DNA of 64,000 nucleotides from Cerasicoccus arenae (GCF_014651635.1 NZ_BMXG01000006.1:151034-215033), one strand, 5' to 3'. Positions 53,899-62,527 are shown, numbered from the stretch's first letter. Made by a program: numbers and translations. Notes: generated by a model not told the origin, from the sequence alone.

Positions 53899-55083
53899 TT
53901 ATGCCGGTTGGGCTTGAAGGAAACGTGAGACTTCGCGGGCGACAACGAGCTCTTCGTTAGCTGGAATGACAAAGGCCTTAACACGCGAATTCGACGCGCT
54001 AATGTCGCCTTCCTCGCGGGTGGTGGCGTTGGTCGTGGGATGGAGGATGAGTCCGAACCCTTCAAGCCCTGCGCAAACGTCGGTGCGTAGTTCGGCGTTG
54101 TTTTCGCCAATGCCGCCAGTGAAACAAATCGCGTCGCAGCCGCCCATTTGGAAAACAAATGATCCGGCCCAATGACGGATGCTGTGGACTAGGGCGTCCA
54201 GCGCGAGTTGAGCGCGTTCATTCCCAGACTCTGCCGCTGCCTTTACGTCGCGGAGATCATTGCTGACACCCGATATGCCGAGCAGGCCACCTTCTTGGGT
54301 GAGCTGGCGCTCGGCTTCTTCGAGGCTGAGGCCTGTGGTCTTCATCATGTAGGGCACAGCCATGGAATCCAGGTCGCCCACACGGTTGTTCTGCGGGAGC
54401 CCGCCTTGTGGCGAGAAGCCCATGCTCGTGCCGATGGCCACGCCGTTTTTAATACCCGTTACGGAACTGCTGCCACCGAGGTGGCAGGAGATTACGCGCA
54501 GAGGCGCGCCTTCGACCGGTGTGTCGCCCTTTTGATAAAGTGCCTGCACCTTCGCGGCGACATCGTCTCGGCCCAAAAGTTGGGCGGAGCGTTCGGCGAT
54601 AAACTTGTGACTTGCGCCGTGGAAGCCGTAGCGCCGCACACCAGCATCATGCCAGTTTTGCGGCACCGCGTAGATTGATGCAGCCTTGGGCACCCACTGA
54701 TAGAACGCCGTTTCGAACAACGCCACGCGGGTGACTGACGGCATGACTTTCGCAAACATACGAATGCCAGTTGCGTAGGCCGGGTTGTGCGCCGGAGCGA
54801 CTTCTTTAAAGCCTTCCAGTGCAGTTAGGGCCTTGTCGTCTGCTTCGACGCAACCGCTGAGGTCTTTGCCGAGTACGGTCTTGAAGCCGACTGCATCGAG
54901 GTCGGAGTCGCCGATTAAATGTCCCTCCGACTGAAGGGTTGCCAAGCAATCTTCGATCACGCTGGCATAGTCTTCAACGCGTTCGTAGCCGCCCTTGGCC
55001 AGCATGCGCTCATCACCGTCCTCTAATGAATAGAGGCGGTATTTGAACGATGTCGAACCGAGGTTGGCGACGAGGATTTTCAT
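53899..55083 (-). CDS. ackA: BMC-locus acetate/acyl kinase
   Basis: 394 residues of the acetate kinase fold. Conserved pieces: ILVANLGSTSFKYRLYS, YGFHGASHKFIAER, CHLGGSSSVTGIKNG and CFTGGIGENNAELR. The phosphate-binding and arginine region differs from housekeeping AckA: GLPQNNRVGDLDS replaces the usual GxMMGTRSGDIDP. This is consistent with a specialised BMC acyl kinase that makes ATP from acyl phosphate produced by PduL. The frame opens with TTG at 55086, but the ATG at 55083 is preferred. Encoded between two BMC-H genes. Confidence 0.93.
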   Translation of the reverse strand: MKILVANLGSTSFKYRLYSLEDGDERMLAKGGYERVEDYASVIEDCLATLQSEGHLIGDSDLDAVGFKTVLGKDLSGCVEADDKALTALEGFKEVAPAHNPAYATGIRMFAKVMPSVTRVALFETAFYQWVPKAASIYAVPQNWHDAGVRRYGFHGASHKFIAERSAQLLGRDDVAAKVQALYQKGDTPVEGAPLRVISCHLGGSSSVTGIKNGVAIGTSMGFSPQGGLPQNNRVGDLDSMAVPYMMKTTGLSLEEAERQLTQEGGLLGISGVSNDLRDVKAAAESGNERAQLALDALVHSIRHWAGSFVFQMGGCDAICFTGGIGENNAELRTDVCAGLEGFGLILHPTTNATTREEGDISASNSRVKAFVIPANEELVVAREVSRFLQAQPA

Positions 55084-55110
55084 CAATCGATAATTTTAAA
55101 TGGCGGGCGA

Positions 55111-55389
55111 TTAACCCATCCAGTTGCCGAGCTTGGCGAGGTCATCGTGAGGGCGGGGGATAACCTGCACGCCGAGGACATCGCCGACTTGGGCGGCGGC
55201 TTCTGCGCCAGCGTCAACCGCAGCCTTAACCGCAGCGACGTCGCCAACGAAGAATGCCGTGACAATACCGCTGCCGATTTTGTCCCAGCCGCTCATGGTT
55301 ACATCCGCCGATTTGAGGGCGGCATCACAGGCCTCGAGAAGAGTGATGAGGCCTTTAGTTTCGATCATGCCAACAGCTTGCTTAGCCAT
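55111..55389 (-). CDS. BMC-H shell hexamer protein, copy 2
   Basis: 92 residues: MAKQAVGMIETKGLITLLEA, then GSGIVTAFFVGDVAAVKAAV, then VQVIPRPHDDLAKLGNWMG. The standard BMC domain with the pore-loop GSG. It lies 27 bp upstream of ackA and 28 bp after BMC-H copy 1. The C-terminal hydrophobic tail differs from the other copies and may change curvature or pore properties. The reading frame extends upstream, but the MAKQAVG start is diagnostic. Confidence 0.95.
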   Translation of the reverse strand: MAKQAVGMIETKGLITLLEACDAALKSADVTMSGWDKIGSGIVTAFFVGDVAAVKAAVDAGAEAAAQVGDVLGVQVIPRPHDDLAKLGNWMG

Positions 55390-55417
55390 AATATAAATTC
55401 GTTGAGGATTAGTTAAA

Positions 55418-55687
55418 TTAATTGAGGAACTGCTTGAGCAGTTCGTCGTGTGGGCGCGCCATGACATTCGAAGAGATAAGCTCTCCGACCTTGGCTGCGG
55501 CTTCGGCTCCGGCTTCGACGGCTGCCTTGACGCTGCCGACATCGCCCTTGCAAAGAACTGTTAAGAAGCCGCCACCAATGGAGACCAAGCGAACGAGTTC
55601 AACGTTCGCGGCCTTGACCATTGCGTCGCTGGCTTCGACGCTGCCCACGTAACCGCGGGTTTCTACCATTCCGAGTGATTCGCTCAT
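55418..55687 (-). CDS. BMC-H shell hexamer protein, copy 1
   Basis: 89 residues: MSESLGMVETRGYVGSVEAS, then IGGGFLTVLCKGDVGSVKAA, then SSNVMARPHDELLKQFLN. The pore loop here is GGG and has a nearby Cys (VLCKGD), so it is likely distinct in permeability from copy 2. First shell gene after pduL, 69 bp downstream of it. Carries the 14-base leader element seven bases upstream. Confidence 0.95.
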   Translation of the reverse strand: MSESLGMVETRGYVGSVEASDAMVKAANVELVRLVSIGGGFLTVLCKGDVGSVKAAVEAGAEAAAKVGELISSNVMARPHDELLKQFLN

Positions 55688-55694
55688 GTGTGTT

Positions 55695-55708
55695 TGGGTG
55701 TTAAGTTT
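55695..55708 (-). promoter_or_regulatory. 14-base leader element before BMC-H copy 1
   Basis: Same AAACTTAACACCCA as upstream of BMC-H copy 3, here seven bases before the ATG. Confidence 0.5.
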
Positions 55709-55756
55709 TCGATGTTAAATTCAGAGAGAGATGGGAGGAGGCGGGGAGGGAGAGAG

Positions 55757-56428
55757 TTAAGTTTTGACGAGTTCCACCAAGCTGTCTGGCGTAAGGCCGC
55801 AAGCGTTGCCCTCGTCGGTGTCAATGTGGACTTCTAGTTTGAAAGAGTCGCTGACGCGGACAAAAATGCGATCGAAGGTTACACCTAATTCACCACCAAC
55901 GCGGAGCTTCATATAGTCGCCCTGTTTGACACCATAGAATTTAGCATCGTCGGGGTTCATGTGCACGTGCGGTGCAGCGCGGATGACGCCTTCGTCTAGC
56001 TCAAGGAAGCCTGCCGGGCCCATCAGCATGCAACCGGGTGTGCCCTTGATGTTGCCGCTTTGGCGGACGGGGATTTTATAGCCCAACGCAATGGAGTCCG
56101 TGTAGGCAAGCTCGACTTGGTTAAGCTCGCGACAGGGGCCAAGGATGCGTAAATTGGAAATGACTCGGCTACGTGGGCCAACCATAGTCACCGATTCTTC
56201 GGCGGCGTATTGGCCATCCTGATACAGCCATTTCATTGGCGTAAGTTCGTGCCCAGGGCCAAAAAGCTGCTCCACCGCCTGTGGCGTTAAATGACAATGA
56301 CGTGCGCTAACGTTGACCACGAGCGGGTTCGGGCCAGCCTTCGGTGCGGCCAGTCCAAGTTGCGAATAGACGCTCTCTCGGACCAGCTTTTCAATCTGGG
56401 AACGGGTAATGGCGGGATTGGCGCTCAA
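55757..56428 (-). CDS. pduL: BMC phosphotransacylase PduL
   Basis: 223 residues of the PduL family, which is unrelated to the Pta enzymes. Zinc-binding histidines are visible in VNVSARHCHLTPQAV and APHVHMNPDDA, with EVHIDTDEGNACGL at the C-terminal repeat. It moves the acyl group from CoA to phosphate, giving acyl phosphate for AckA. The N-terminal helix ITRSQIEKLVRESVYSQLG resembles an encapsulation peptide. The start must be TTG at 56428: an in-frame TAA lies four codons upstream and no ATG or GTG lies between it and the helix. Confidence 0.93.
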   Translation of the reverse strand: MSANPAITRSQIEKLVRESVYSQLGLAAPKAGPNPLVVNVSARHCHLTPQAVEQLFGPGHELTPMKWLYQDGQYAAEESVTMVGPRSRVISNLRILGPCRELNQVELAYTDSIALGYKIPVRQSGNIKGTPGCMLMGPAGFLELDEGVIRAAPHVHMNPDDAKFYGVKQGDYMKLRVGGELGVTFDRIFVRVSDSFKLEVHIDTDEGNACGLTPDSLVELVKT

Positions 56429-56473
56429 AGCAGCTTGGAGTTAATAAAATTGAGGGTTTTGGAAACGTGCGTT

Positions 56474-56495
56474 CAAAATCTTCCAAAATCTTCCA
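56474..56495 (-). promoter_or_regulatory. Tandem decamer repeat upstream of the BMC operon
   Basis: CAAAATCTTC twice in tandem (56474-56483, 56484-56493) plus CA, 46-67 bp upstream of the pduL start. A possible -35 (TTGACC on the minus strand, 56504-56499) lies directly upstream of it. The ten-base period places both copies on one DNA face, as for an operator. No regulator gene is adjacent. Confidence 0.45.
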
Positions 56496-56671
56496 TTAGG
56501 TCAAGCATAAAGTTTCAAGCGACCACTCAATAAGCATCGCATATAAACAGTATAAAGCACTCAGAGTCTGGTTTTGGGCTAGTTAAATGGATGCCGTAAC
56601 CATACATTTTTCCCGCATTTGATTTGGCTCGAATGAGAAGAGCAGTGTGTCGGTTACCCCAAAAAAGTAGA

Positions 56672-56706
56672 AGCCTGCGCCGATATTTCGACGCAGGCTC
56701 CTTTTT
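56672..56706. terminator. Bidirectional terminator downstream of the PEP-CTERM gene
   Basis: AGCCTGCGCCG pairs with CGACGCAGGCT (11 bp, one mismatch) around a 6-base loop. T runs lie on both sides (CCTTTTT after it on plus; ACTTTTTT after it on minus). It closes the PEP-CTERM transcript. Confidence 0.75.
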
Positions 56707-56752
56707 CTTTCTTGCTTGGCTGGCTAAAGCAGTAGCCTTGGTAGTGGCAAAA

Positions 56753-57541
56753 TCAGCGCTTAAACTGACGGCGGCGCAGGACAACGCCGAGGACAATGAC
56801 GCCCAGCCCAATCGCGTAGCTGGATGGCTCCGGTACTACGGTGGTGGGGGAGAATGCGCTGCTGGCGATATCGCTATCGATGCGGATCCGGTCCAAACTG
56901 GCGTGGATCTTTACGTCGCCGATGACTTGGAAATCGTCCACAAAGTTGGGGATATAGAATTCCCAGATTTGCTCCTGAAGCGTTACATCGCCGAAGCTGC
57001 TGCTGACGATGCCTTCGAACAGAACGCTGTATTGGAGGACGCTGGCGTTATCACCGCCCAGTAGCGAATTGCCCAGAGAGTCCACGATCTGGATTGAATC
57101 GGGATAGATGCCGACGCCTTCGTTCATCGTTGCCGCAGTCTGGACGATGATGTGGGTGCCCATATTGCTGGCAAAGCCGCCAGCGCCTGAGGTGCCGCCG
57201 TGGTTATAAACCGTTGCTGCGAAACCGTAGTCGCTGCTAAACGAATAGTAATTGCCGCTGCTGGTGGCGAAGCCTGAGCCGGTCGGGGCAATGGTGGAAT
57301 CGCTGCTGAGGGCGGGGTTGGTGGAATGTCCAATGTCAGGCGTGGAGGACTGGAGATCGTCCCACTCCTGATAGGTGGAGTTCGTGCCGCCAACGACCCA
57401 GCCGTCTGGATCGACGAAGTTTGTCGTCGCGCTGTAGCCAGCGAAGGCTTGTGTGCCAGCGAGTAGGCTAACCGCCAGACAGGCGGCCAATTTTAGGCTA
57501 GGGTCCCTAGGGAGGGATGGTAGTGTGAGTTTTGTTTTCAT
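56753..57541 (-). CDS. PEP-CTERM sorting-domain protein
   Basis: 262 residues: signal peptide (MKTKLTLPSLP then a hydrophobic stretch to AGTQAFA), a Ser/Gly-rich beta-type body, and a C-terminal PEP-CTERM tail VVPEPSSYAIGLGVIVLGVV followed by LRRRQFKR. These proteins are processed by an exosortase and placed at the cell surface or into the exopolysaccharide matrix. The start at 57541 is fixed by the signal peptide; the frame is open 54 codons further upstream. No exosortase gene in the window. Confidence 0.93.
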   Translation of the reverse strand: MKTKLTLPSLPRDPSLKLAACLAVSLLAGTQAFAGYSATTNFVDPDGWVVGGTNSTYQEWDDLQSSTPDIGHSTNPALSSDSTIAPTGSGFATSSGNYYSFSSDYGFAATVYNHGGTSGAGGFASNMGTHIIVQTAATMNEGVGIYPDSIQIVDSLGNSLLGGDNASVLQYSVLFEGIVSSSFGDVTLQEQIWEFYIPNFVDDFQVIGDVKIHASLDRIRIDSDIASSAFSPTTVVPEPSSYAIGLGVIVLGVVLRRRQFKR

Positions 57542-57633
57542 GATTTTCGGTTGGTTCTTCCGCGGCATGCGCCCGGAAATTAAGAAATTGAGTCGCGGTA
57601 TCAATAGGTGTCGAAATGAAAGATCGATTCTGC

Positions 57634-57963
57634 CTATTGGAACATGATGACTGCGCCAATGAATACAGTGACAATAATAGCTGCCGCGCTGGTGAGAAGC
57701 CACTGAGTCTTTTGATTCGTCTTCTGACGACGCGTTGAGCCATCCTTTTTGGCATGGGTCTCGGGACGTTGAAGTCGATTTGTGCGAGGAATTGTCTCGT
57801 TTATAAGCGAGCGGCCTTTCCTTGGGCTGGACGTGCCTTGCGTTCGCATTGTCGGCACCCGATGCGGTAGCCGACCGGTAGGGCGTTGATTTGCGTCAAT
57901 GATGAAGAAGCCAGGGACGACTTGCGTGCCTGCTGATGGTAATGCTCTGCGATCGGGTCTCAT
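57634..57963 (-). CDS. Hypothetical small protein with C-terminal membrane segment
   Basis: 109 residues. The first 85 are basic and Pro/Thr/Arg-rich without a clear fold. A single membrane helix follows at the C-terminus (about 88-106, WLLTSAAAIIVTVFIGAVIM), giving a tail-anchored layout. A later ATG (residue 39) would give a 71-residue form with the same helix. No family recognised. Confidence 0.45.
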   Translation of the reverse strand: MRPDRRALPSAGTQVVPGFFIIDANQRPTGRLPHRVPTMRTQGTSSPRKGRSLINETIPRTNRLQRPETHAKKDGSTRRQKTNQKTQWLLTSAAAIIVTVFIGAVIMFQ

Positions 57964-58062
57964 TTATGCGCCAGAATTAGAGGATTTTGGCGCATGTCAA
58001 GAGATATTGAGATTCAATATCAAAATAATTGCAAAAAAGTTCCTTGCCAGTTCGGTTAGGCC

Positions 58063-58557
58063 TTAAAAAACGAGCGAGTTGAGCTCTTCCTGGATGCGCA
58101 CGAGCGAGGCGGGGTCGGGGTCAGAAGATTGAACGGAGTACAATACCTTGGAGCGAACGTGTAGATAGCTTTGCTGGCCGTCGACTGGGCGACCTTGGCT
58201 GCGGAGGATACGCTTGCGCTCCAGCATGAGGCCGAGGACTTGCTTGAAAAGCTCGCGATCTTCGGCCACGTCCGCGCTATCTGATTCAAAAAGAGAGAGG
58301 AAAAGCTCCTCGGTGGTAGCCAATGCGTGGGCGCGGGCCTCGCGCTCATCCTCCCCACGTGGTTTTACTTCGCGCCCCCATCGGCCTAGGACAGCCTCGG
58401 GGCGGGGGAAATCATCCACCTTGCTGGTGGCGACATCGGCGCGTTGGAGTTGGCCTTCCTCGTCACGGTAGAGGAAGCAGATAACCTCGTCGCCGATTTC
58501 AAATGGCTCGCCGGAGACGGCGCACTCGCGCGCCAGTGGTTTGATTTGCCAATCCAT
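58063..58557 (-). CDS. Conserved hypothetical protein
   Basis: 164 residues starting MDWQIKPLARECAVSGEPFE, with the pattern C-x-x-S-G-x-P-F-x-x-G-D-E-V that suggests a small metal-binding or treble-clef-like N-terminus. The rest is charged and helical (EELFLSLFESDSADVAEDRE). Similar short proteins recur in this phylum as far as I recall, with no known function. Start ATG at 58557. Confidence 0.7.
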   Translation of the reverse strand: MDWQIKPLARECAVSGEPFEIGDEVICFLYRDEEGQLQRADVATSKVDDFPRPEAVLGRWGREVKPRGEDEREARAHALATTEELFLSLFESDSADVAEDRELFKQVLGLMLERKRILRSQGRPVDGQQSYLHVRSKVLYSVQSSDPDPASLVRIQEELNSLVF

Positions 58558-58733
58558 TCGTCATGTAGCTTGCTGCCAGCAATGCCCCTCGGGCAAGGGG
58601 ATTCTTCGCTCTAAGGGTGATTTTCCAAGAGTTTGTTAACATGGATTTGGGAACACCTTTGGCTTGCGGTGTTGATCAGCATTACAAATGCTGGCCGATA
58701 CACACGGTAATAACGAGTGACCACGACGAGTTC

Positions 58734-59423
58734 ATGCATCCTGGGAAAATCTATACGATCGGCGACGTTCATGGCTGCAACGTCGAGCTGGAAGACTTGC
58801 TCAATCAATTGAATCTGGGCGAGCACGACATGGTGGTCTTTGTGGGCGACCTCATCAACCGAGGCCCGGATTCATTGGCGGTGCTGGACATTGCGCGAAA
58901 CCTGCCGGGCGCATACTGCTTGTTGGGGAATCACGAGTTGCGCCTGAATCGTTATCATCAAAGCGGAGACCGTTCGATCCTCAAGGATTATGATTGGGAA
59001 ACGATTCCCAAGCTGAGCGAGCAGGATTGGCGTTTCATGCAGGAGTTTCATCCCAATCTTCATTTTCCAGGATTGCAGACGGTTGTGGTCCATGGCGGTT
59101 TTTTGCCAGATAAGCCTTGGGATGAACAGTCGGTGGACGTTGTGACCCAGATTCAGGTGATGAACCGCAAGACGGGCAAATGGGGCAAGCGCTCCGATGT
59201 GTCCGGTGGTGAATCGTGGATGAAATACTGGCAAGGCCCGCCCTTTGTGGTCACTGGCCATACCCCGCGGAGCGCAGTTGTCCGGACGAAGTGGTCGATC
59301 TGCATCGACACTGGCTGTGTGTATGGTGGCAAACTGACCGCGTATGAGCTCACGGAGGATCAGATTTTCCAGGTCGACGCTCGACAGCCATATGTGACCA
59401 AGTCGCTGACGACGTCCGCGTAA
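58734..59423 (+). CDS. Metallophosphoesterase (diadenosine tetraphosphatase/PP-like)
   Basis: 229 residues with the calcineurin-like motifs in order: IYTIGDVHGCNVELEDLL, FVGDLINRGPDS, LLGNHELRLNRYH, VVVHGGFLPDK and VVTGHTPRSAVV. This is the layout of bacterial serine/threonine phosphatases and ApaH-like enzymes. I placed the start at 58734, just before the first strand; in-frame ATGs at 58617 and 58641 would add a non-conserved N-terminal stretch. Confidence 0.9.
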   Translation: MHPGKIYTIGDVHGCNVELEDLLNQLNLGEHDMVVFVGDLINRGPDSLAVLDIARNLPGAYCLLGNHELRLNRYHQSGDRSILKDYDWETIPKLSEQDWRFMQEFHPNLHFPGLQTVVVHGGFLPDKPWDEQSVDVVTQIQVMNRKTGKWGKRSDVSGGESWMKYWQGPPFVVTGHTPRSAVVRTKWSICIDTGCVYGGKLTAYELTEDQIFQVDARQPYVTKSLTTSA

Positions 59424-59447
59424 TCCCATTGACGCCATGGGGCGCTC

Positions 59448-60032
59448 GTGGGTAATCCTTGGCACGTGACCACCGAGAACTCCTTGCCACCGCTGCCCGT
59501 CGCCCTGTTGTTGGTCGACTGGCAATTCGCCTTCACGAGCGTTATGCCAAATGGTGCGGCTGCTGTCCGTCGGGCAATATTGGCGGCTCGCGCTGCCCAG
59601 CTCCTTGGCTTGCCGATTGCGATTACTGAGCACGTGCCGCACAAGCTCGGCACTACGCTGCCGGAGATCCGCGAAGCTGCGCCCAATGCCCCCGTTTTCA
59701 ATAAAACTGCGTTTTCCGGCGTGGCCGCGGACGGGCTGATCGAGTGGTTGCGTGAGCGCAATGTGCAGCACGTTTTGTTGACCGGTTTGGAGAGCCCGAT
59801 TTGCATTTATCAGACGGCGGTTCAGGCCATGGCCGAGGGCTTCGACGTCACCTTGTTGGCAGACGCCGTCGTTGAGCGCCGCGCCGCAGACCGCGTCCAT
59901 GCGTTTGATACGCTTTGCCGTGCGGGTGCGCATATCCTGCCAGTCGAAACCGTGTTTTATTCACTTTTCAGCGACTCGATCCATCCGCAGTTCCGTGAGT
60001 TCACGCAATTGGTGAAGACTTTTGGAGACTGA
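59448..60032 (+). CDS. Isochorismatase-fold hydrolase
   Basis: 194 residues. Catalytic Asp in ALLLVDWQFAF, Lys in VFNKTAFSG and Cys in TGLESPICIYQTAVQAM. This is the YcaC-like branch of the isochorismatase/nicotinamidase superfamily. Substrate unknown. The annotated start is GTG at 59448 and a second in-frame GTG is at 59466. Followed by a small hypothetical gene after 26 bp. Confidence 0.88.
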   Translation: MGNPWHVTTENSLPPLPVALLLVDWQFAFTSVMPNGAAAVRRAILAARAAQLLGLPIAITEHVPHKLGTTLPEIREAAPNAPVFNKTAFSGVAADGLIEWLRERNVQHVLLTGLESPICIYQTAVQAMAEGFDVTLLADAVVERRAADRVHAFDTLCRAGAHILPVETVFYSLFSDSIHPQFREFTQLVKTFGD

Positions 60033-60058
60033 AAATTCGTAACCCCACCACCACTGTC

Positions 60059-60349
60059 ATGATTCGATACCAAGACTTTGCTCCTGAAAAAACGGCTGCG
60101 GGCGGCTTCTTTAAAATGCCGACTTTTGAATCGCTCGACGAATGTGTGGCTCAGGCCAACCGCTGGATCGAGGACAACCAGCTTGAATTGATCAATGTGG
60201 AAACCGTGGTCCTGCCGAACATGCACATCAGTGGCGAAGAGGGCACGTCCGACGTTAGCCTGCACACCTCGGGCGACATGATGAGCAACTGGCATCAATT
60301 CGTCCGCGTCTGGTATCGCACTGACAAGTCCACGCCACCGCCGATTTAA
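60059..60349 (+). CDS. Small conserved-looking hypothetical protein
   Basis: 96 residues with a regular alpha/beta pattern: FESLDECVAQANRWIEDNQL forms a helix, then LINVETVVLP and VRVWYRTD form strands. No signal peptide or membrane segment. No family recognised, but composition and codon use match neighbours. ATG at 60059. Confidence 0.65.
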   Translation: MIRYQDFAPEKTAAGGFFKMPTFESLDECVAQANRWIEDNQLELINVETVVLPNMHISGEEGTSDVSLHTSGDMMSNWHQFVRVWYRTDKSTPPPI

Positions 60350-60415
60350 CCGAAATTCCGCTCGACAATTCGATCTTCTCTCTTCTGCTTTTTACGTCTA
60401 TTTTAACGAATCAGC

Positions 60416-61246
60416 ATGGACCAGACACACATCGCCGCACTGTACCACTTCTTCGAATTCGATGACTTCGAGGCCTGGCGGCCGCGTTTGCAAACACTCT
60501 GCGACGAGGCGCAATTACGCGGAATTCTCTTGCTGGCAGGCGAGGGGATCAACGGCACCGTCGCGGGGCCAGAGGCTGGTATTAAGCACCTGCTCGACAC
60601 CCTTCGCGCCGATTCGCGCATGACTGGACTTGAGGTTAAGTTTTCCTACGCCGATGAAAATCCCTTCCGCCGCGAAACCGTGCGCGTGCGATTGAAAAAA
60701 GAAATCGTCACCATGGGCGTGCCCGGCATCGACCCGCGAAGCGAGGCCGGGGAATACGTGGACCCCGACCGCTGGAATGCGCTGATCACCGACCCCGATG
60801 TCGTCGTCATCGATGTGCGCAACGACTACGAAACCATGCTGGGAAAGTTTAAGGGCGCGCTTGAGCCGGATACCGAAGACTTTCGCCAATTTCCAGAATG
60901 GGTCGCCAACAATCTCAACCCGCAAACCCAGCCCAAGGTCGCGATGTATTGCACGGGTGGCATTCGCTGTGAGAAAGCGACGGCCCTCATGAAGCGCCAA
61001 GGCTTCGCCGAAGTTTACCACCTCGAAGGCGGCATTTTAAAATACCTGGAATCGACGCCCCGCGAGCAAAGCCAATGGGAAGGCGAGTGCTTCGTCTTCG
61101 ACCAGCGCGTGTCTGTGAACCACGATCTCGCCCCCGGCCAGTATGCGCTCAATTGGACTTGCGGCCATCCCAAGCCCCAAGGCGAAGATCCCGCTAAGTG
61201 CCCTATCTGCTCTAAGCGCGAGCATGATAAACCGGCGGTGATTTAA
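60416..61246 (+). CDS. trhO: tRNA uridine(34) hydroxylase TrhO (rhodanese-domain)
   Basis: 276 residues with the TrhO/YceA layout. The N-terminal acylphosphatase-like domain includes LLAGEGINGTVAG, followed by the rhodanese domain with VIDVRNDYETMLGKFKGAL and the active-site loop YCTGGIRCEKA. A Cys-rich C-terminus (CPICSKREHDKPA) follows. The enzyme hydroxylates U34 of tRNAs on the path to uridine-5-oxyacetate. Start ATG at 60416; likely a single-gene unit. Confidence 0.95.
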   Translation: MDQTHIAALYHFFEFDDFEAWRPRLQTLCDEAQLRGILLLAGEGINGTVAGPEAGIKHLLDTLRADSRMTGLEVKFSYADENPFRRETVRVRLKKEIVTMGVPGIDPRSEAGEYVDPDRWNALITDPDVVVIDVRNDYETMLGKFKGALEPDTEDFRQFPEWVANNLNPQTQPKVAMYCTGGIRCEKATALMKRQGFAEVYHLEGGILKYLESTPREQSQWEGECFVFDQRVSVNHDLAPGQYALNWTCGHPKPQGEDPAKCPICSKREHDKPAVI

Positions 61247-61592
61247 GTAATCCGCCCCAATCAGACGGACCATGCTAGAGAAGGTAAGCTAGGCCCCCAT
61301 CGTGTCCGATGTGACCCCCATGCGCCGCCGCAATTTCGATACTGACAACCCTTGGCGCACCATCACCAAAGCCATGCACACACGGCAGTGGATGATATAG
61401 GTGGCTGATAGGAGGTAGCTTTTCATCAGGATTTCGTAGTAGTAGTAGCAGTAGTAGTAGGGGTGTGAATAAACAGTGCATGCCGTGTAGTCTCAAACCG
61501 ATTAACCCCTCATTTTTACTGGCTAACGTCCGTAGGCCCTGCTCCAAGGCAAAAACCGCAAGTGTACCATCTACGCCAAGCGCCGGAGTGGG
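61247..61592. other. Intergenic stretch with trinucleotide repeat
   Basis: About 346 bp with no supported gene. It contains a GTA/TAC microsatellite at about 61436-61460. An open frame on the minus strand gives a poly-leucine stretch here, but that is an artefact of the repeat. Confidence 0.5.
61436..61460. repeat. GTA trinucleotide microsatellite
   Basis: (GTA)4 GCA (GTA)3 plus one G, in non-coding DNA between trhO and the next gene. Confidence 0.85.
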
Positions 61593-62354
61593 CTACTTGA
61601 GATTCAGATTATGGTCTTCCTCAATCGTCTGAATGGCCTCGCGAAAGACTGGGTATGCGCTGCCGCTTTTGGAATTTAGCGTCCAGGTCATGATCTGGTA
61701 AAAGTCATTCTGGCCCTCGACGACGTAATTCAAATAGTTAATACGCATGTTGTCGATTTCGCCTTGTATTTCCGATTCCGAAACATTCATGCCATTCACT
61801 TCAAAATGACGGCTGTCGACGACGCGTCCTGAGTCCATGCGCCCGAGCAGTGTGTCGTTGCTATATTCCGTAAATCCGTCGAGGTCGTCCAGTATGTCCA
61901 TCTTGGAGTAGGAGAAGGCCATTAGATATTCCTCTTGGAACAAATTGCCCATTTGCAGGGGAACATCCTCCTCTACGATCTTGAGCAATTTCCAGTGGTC
62001 GGGCATACCGATGGTCAGTGGACTGCCTGCCACGGGAACGACGCGATCCGTTCCCTCCACCTGATCATCAGCGACTTTGTCTAATGCACTGGTATAGCCC
62101 ACATAAATGCCATAGCTAAACATCCCGATAAATGCCAAAACCGGGAGCGACGTAATGACCAGCACCACCAGCCAGCCAGTGCTACGGCGTTTGACGTATT
62201 TAACGATCGAAACAATAAATAGCACTGGGATCGCCAAGAGGATAAGCACGCTTATGGTCGTACCAATCAGGTAGCCGATCTGATGGGCAGCATCATTTTC
62301 GGCCGCTGCCAATATATTTACGATAAGTGAATTCACGTGATGAAACGTGTGCAT
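61593..62354 (-). CDS. Hypothetical membrane protein
   Basis: 253 residues with two membrane segments in the N-terminal third (about 29-50 and 61-86), then a polar region to the end with no recognised motif (PLTIGMPDHWKLLKIVEED onward). The C-terminal part looks like a soluble alpha/beta domain. Start ATG at 62354. No informative neighbours. Confidence 0.65.
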   Translation of the reverse strand: MHTFHHVNSLIVNILAAAENDAAHQIGYLIGTTISVLILLAIPVLFIVSIVKYVKRRSTGWLVVLVITSLPVLAFIGMFSYGIYVGYTSALDKVADDQVEGTDRVVPVAGSPLTIGMPDHWKLLKIVEEDVPLQMGNLFQEEYLMAFSYSKMDILDDLDGFTEYSNDTLLGRMDSGRVVDSRHFEVNGMNVSESEIQGEIDNMRINYLNYVVEGQNDFYQIMTWTLNSKSGSAYPVFREAIQTIEEDHNLNLK

Positions 62355-62527
62355 CGATCACTTAATCTGCGAGCCGAAAACACTGCCCCATTAAAACTTT
62401 TTGAGCGATGACTATACTGCCTCTCAAGGCTGCGGAGCCAAGCGCTCATCTGTGCCAAGCGCAGGCATGATAATCTCGAGGTGAAATTGTAATTTGCGCA
62501 CGTGGCGGTTTCCGTTATCGTATCGCC

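Noticed and set aside
61275..61547. Minus-strand frame with eight consecutive leucines
   Set aside because: The run is a translation of the GTA/TAC microsatellite; surrounding sequence does not look coding.
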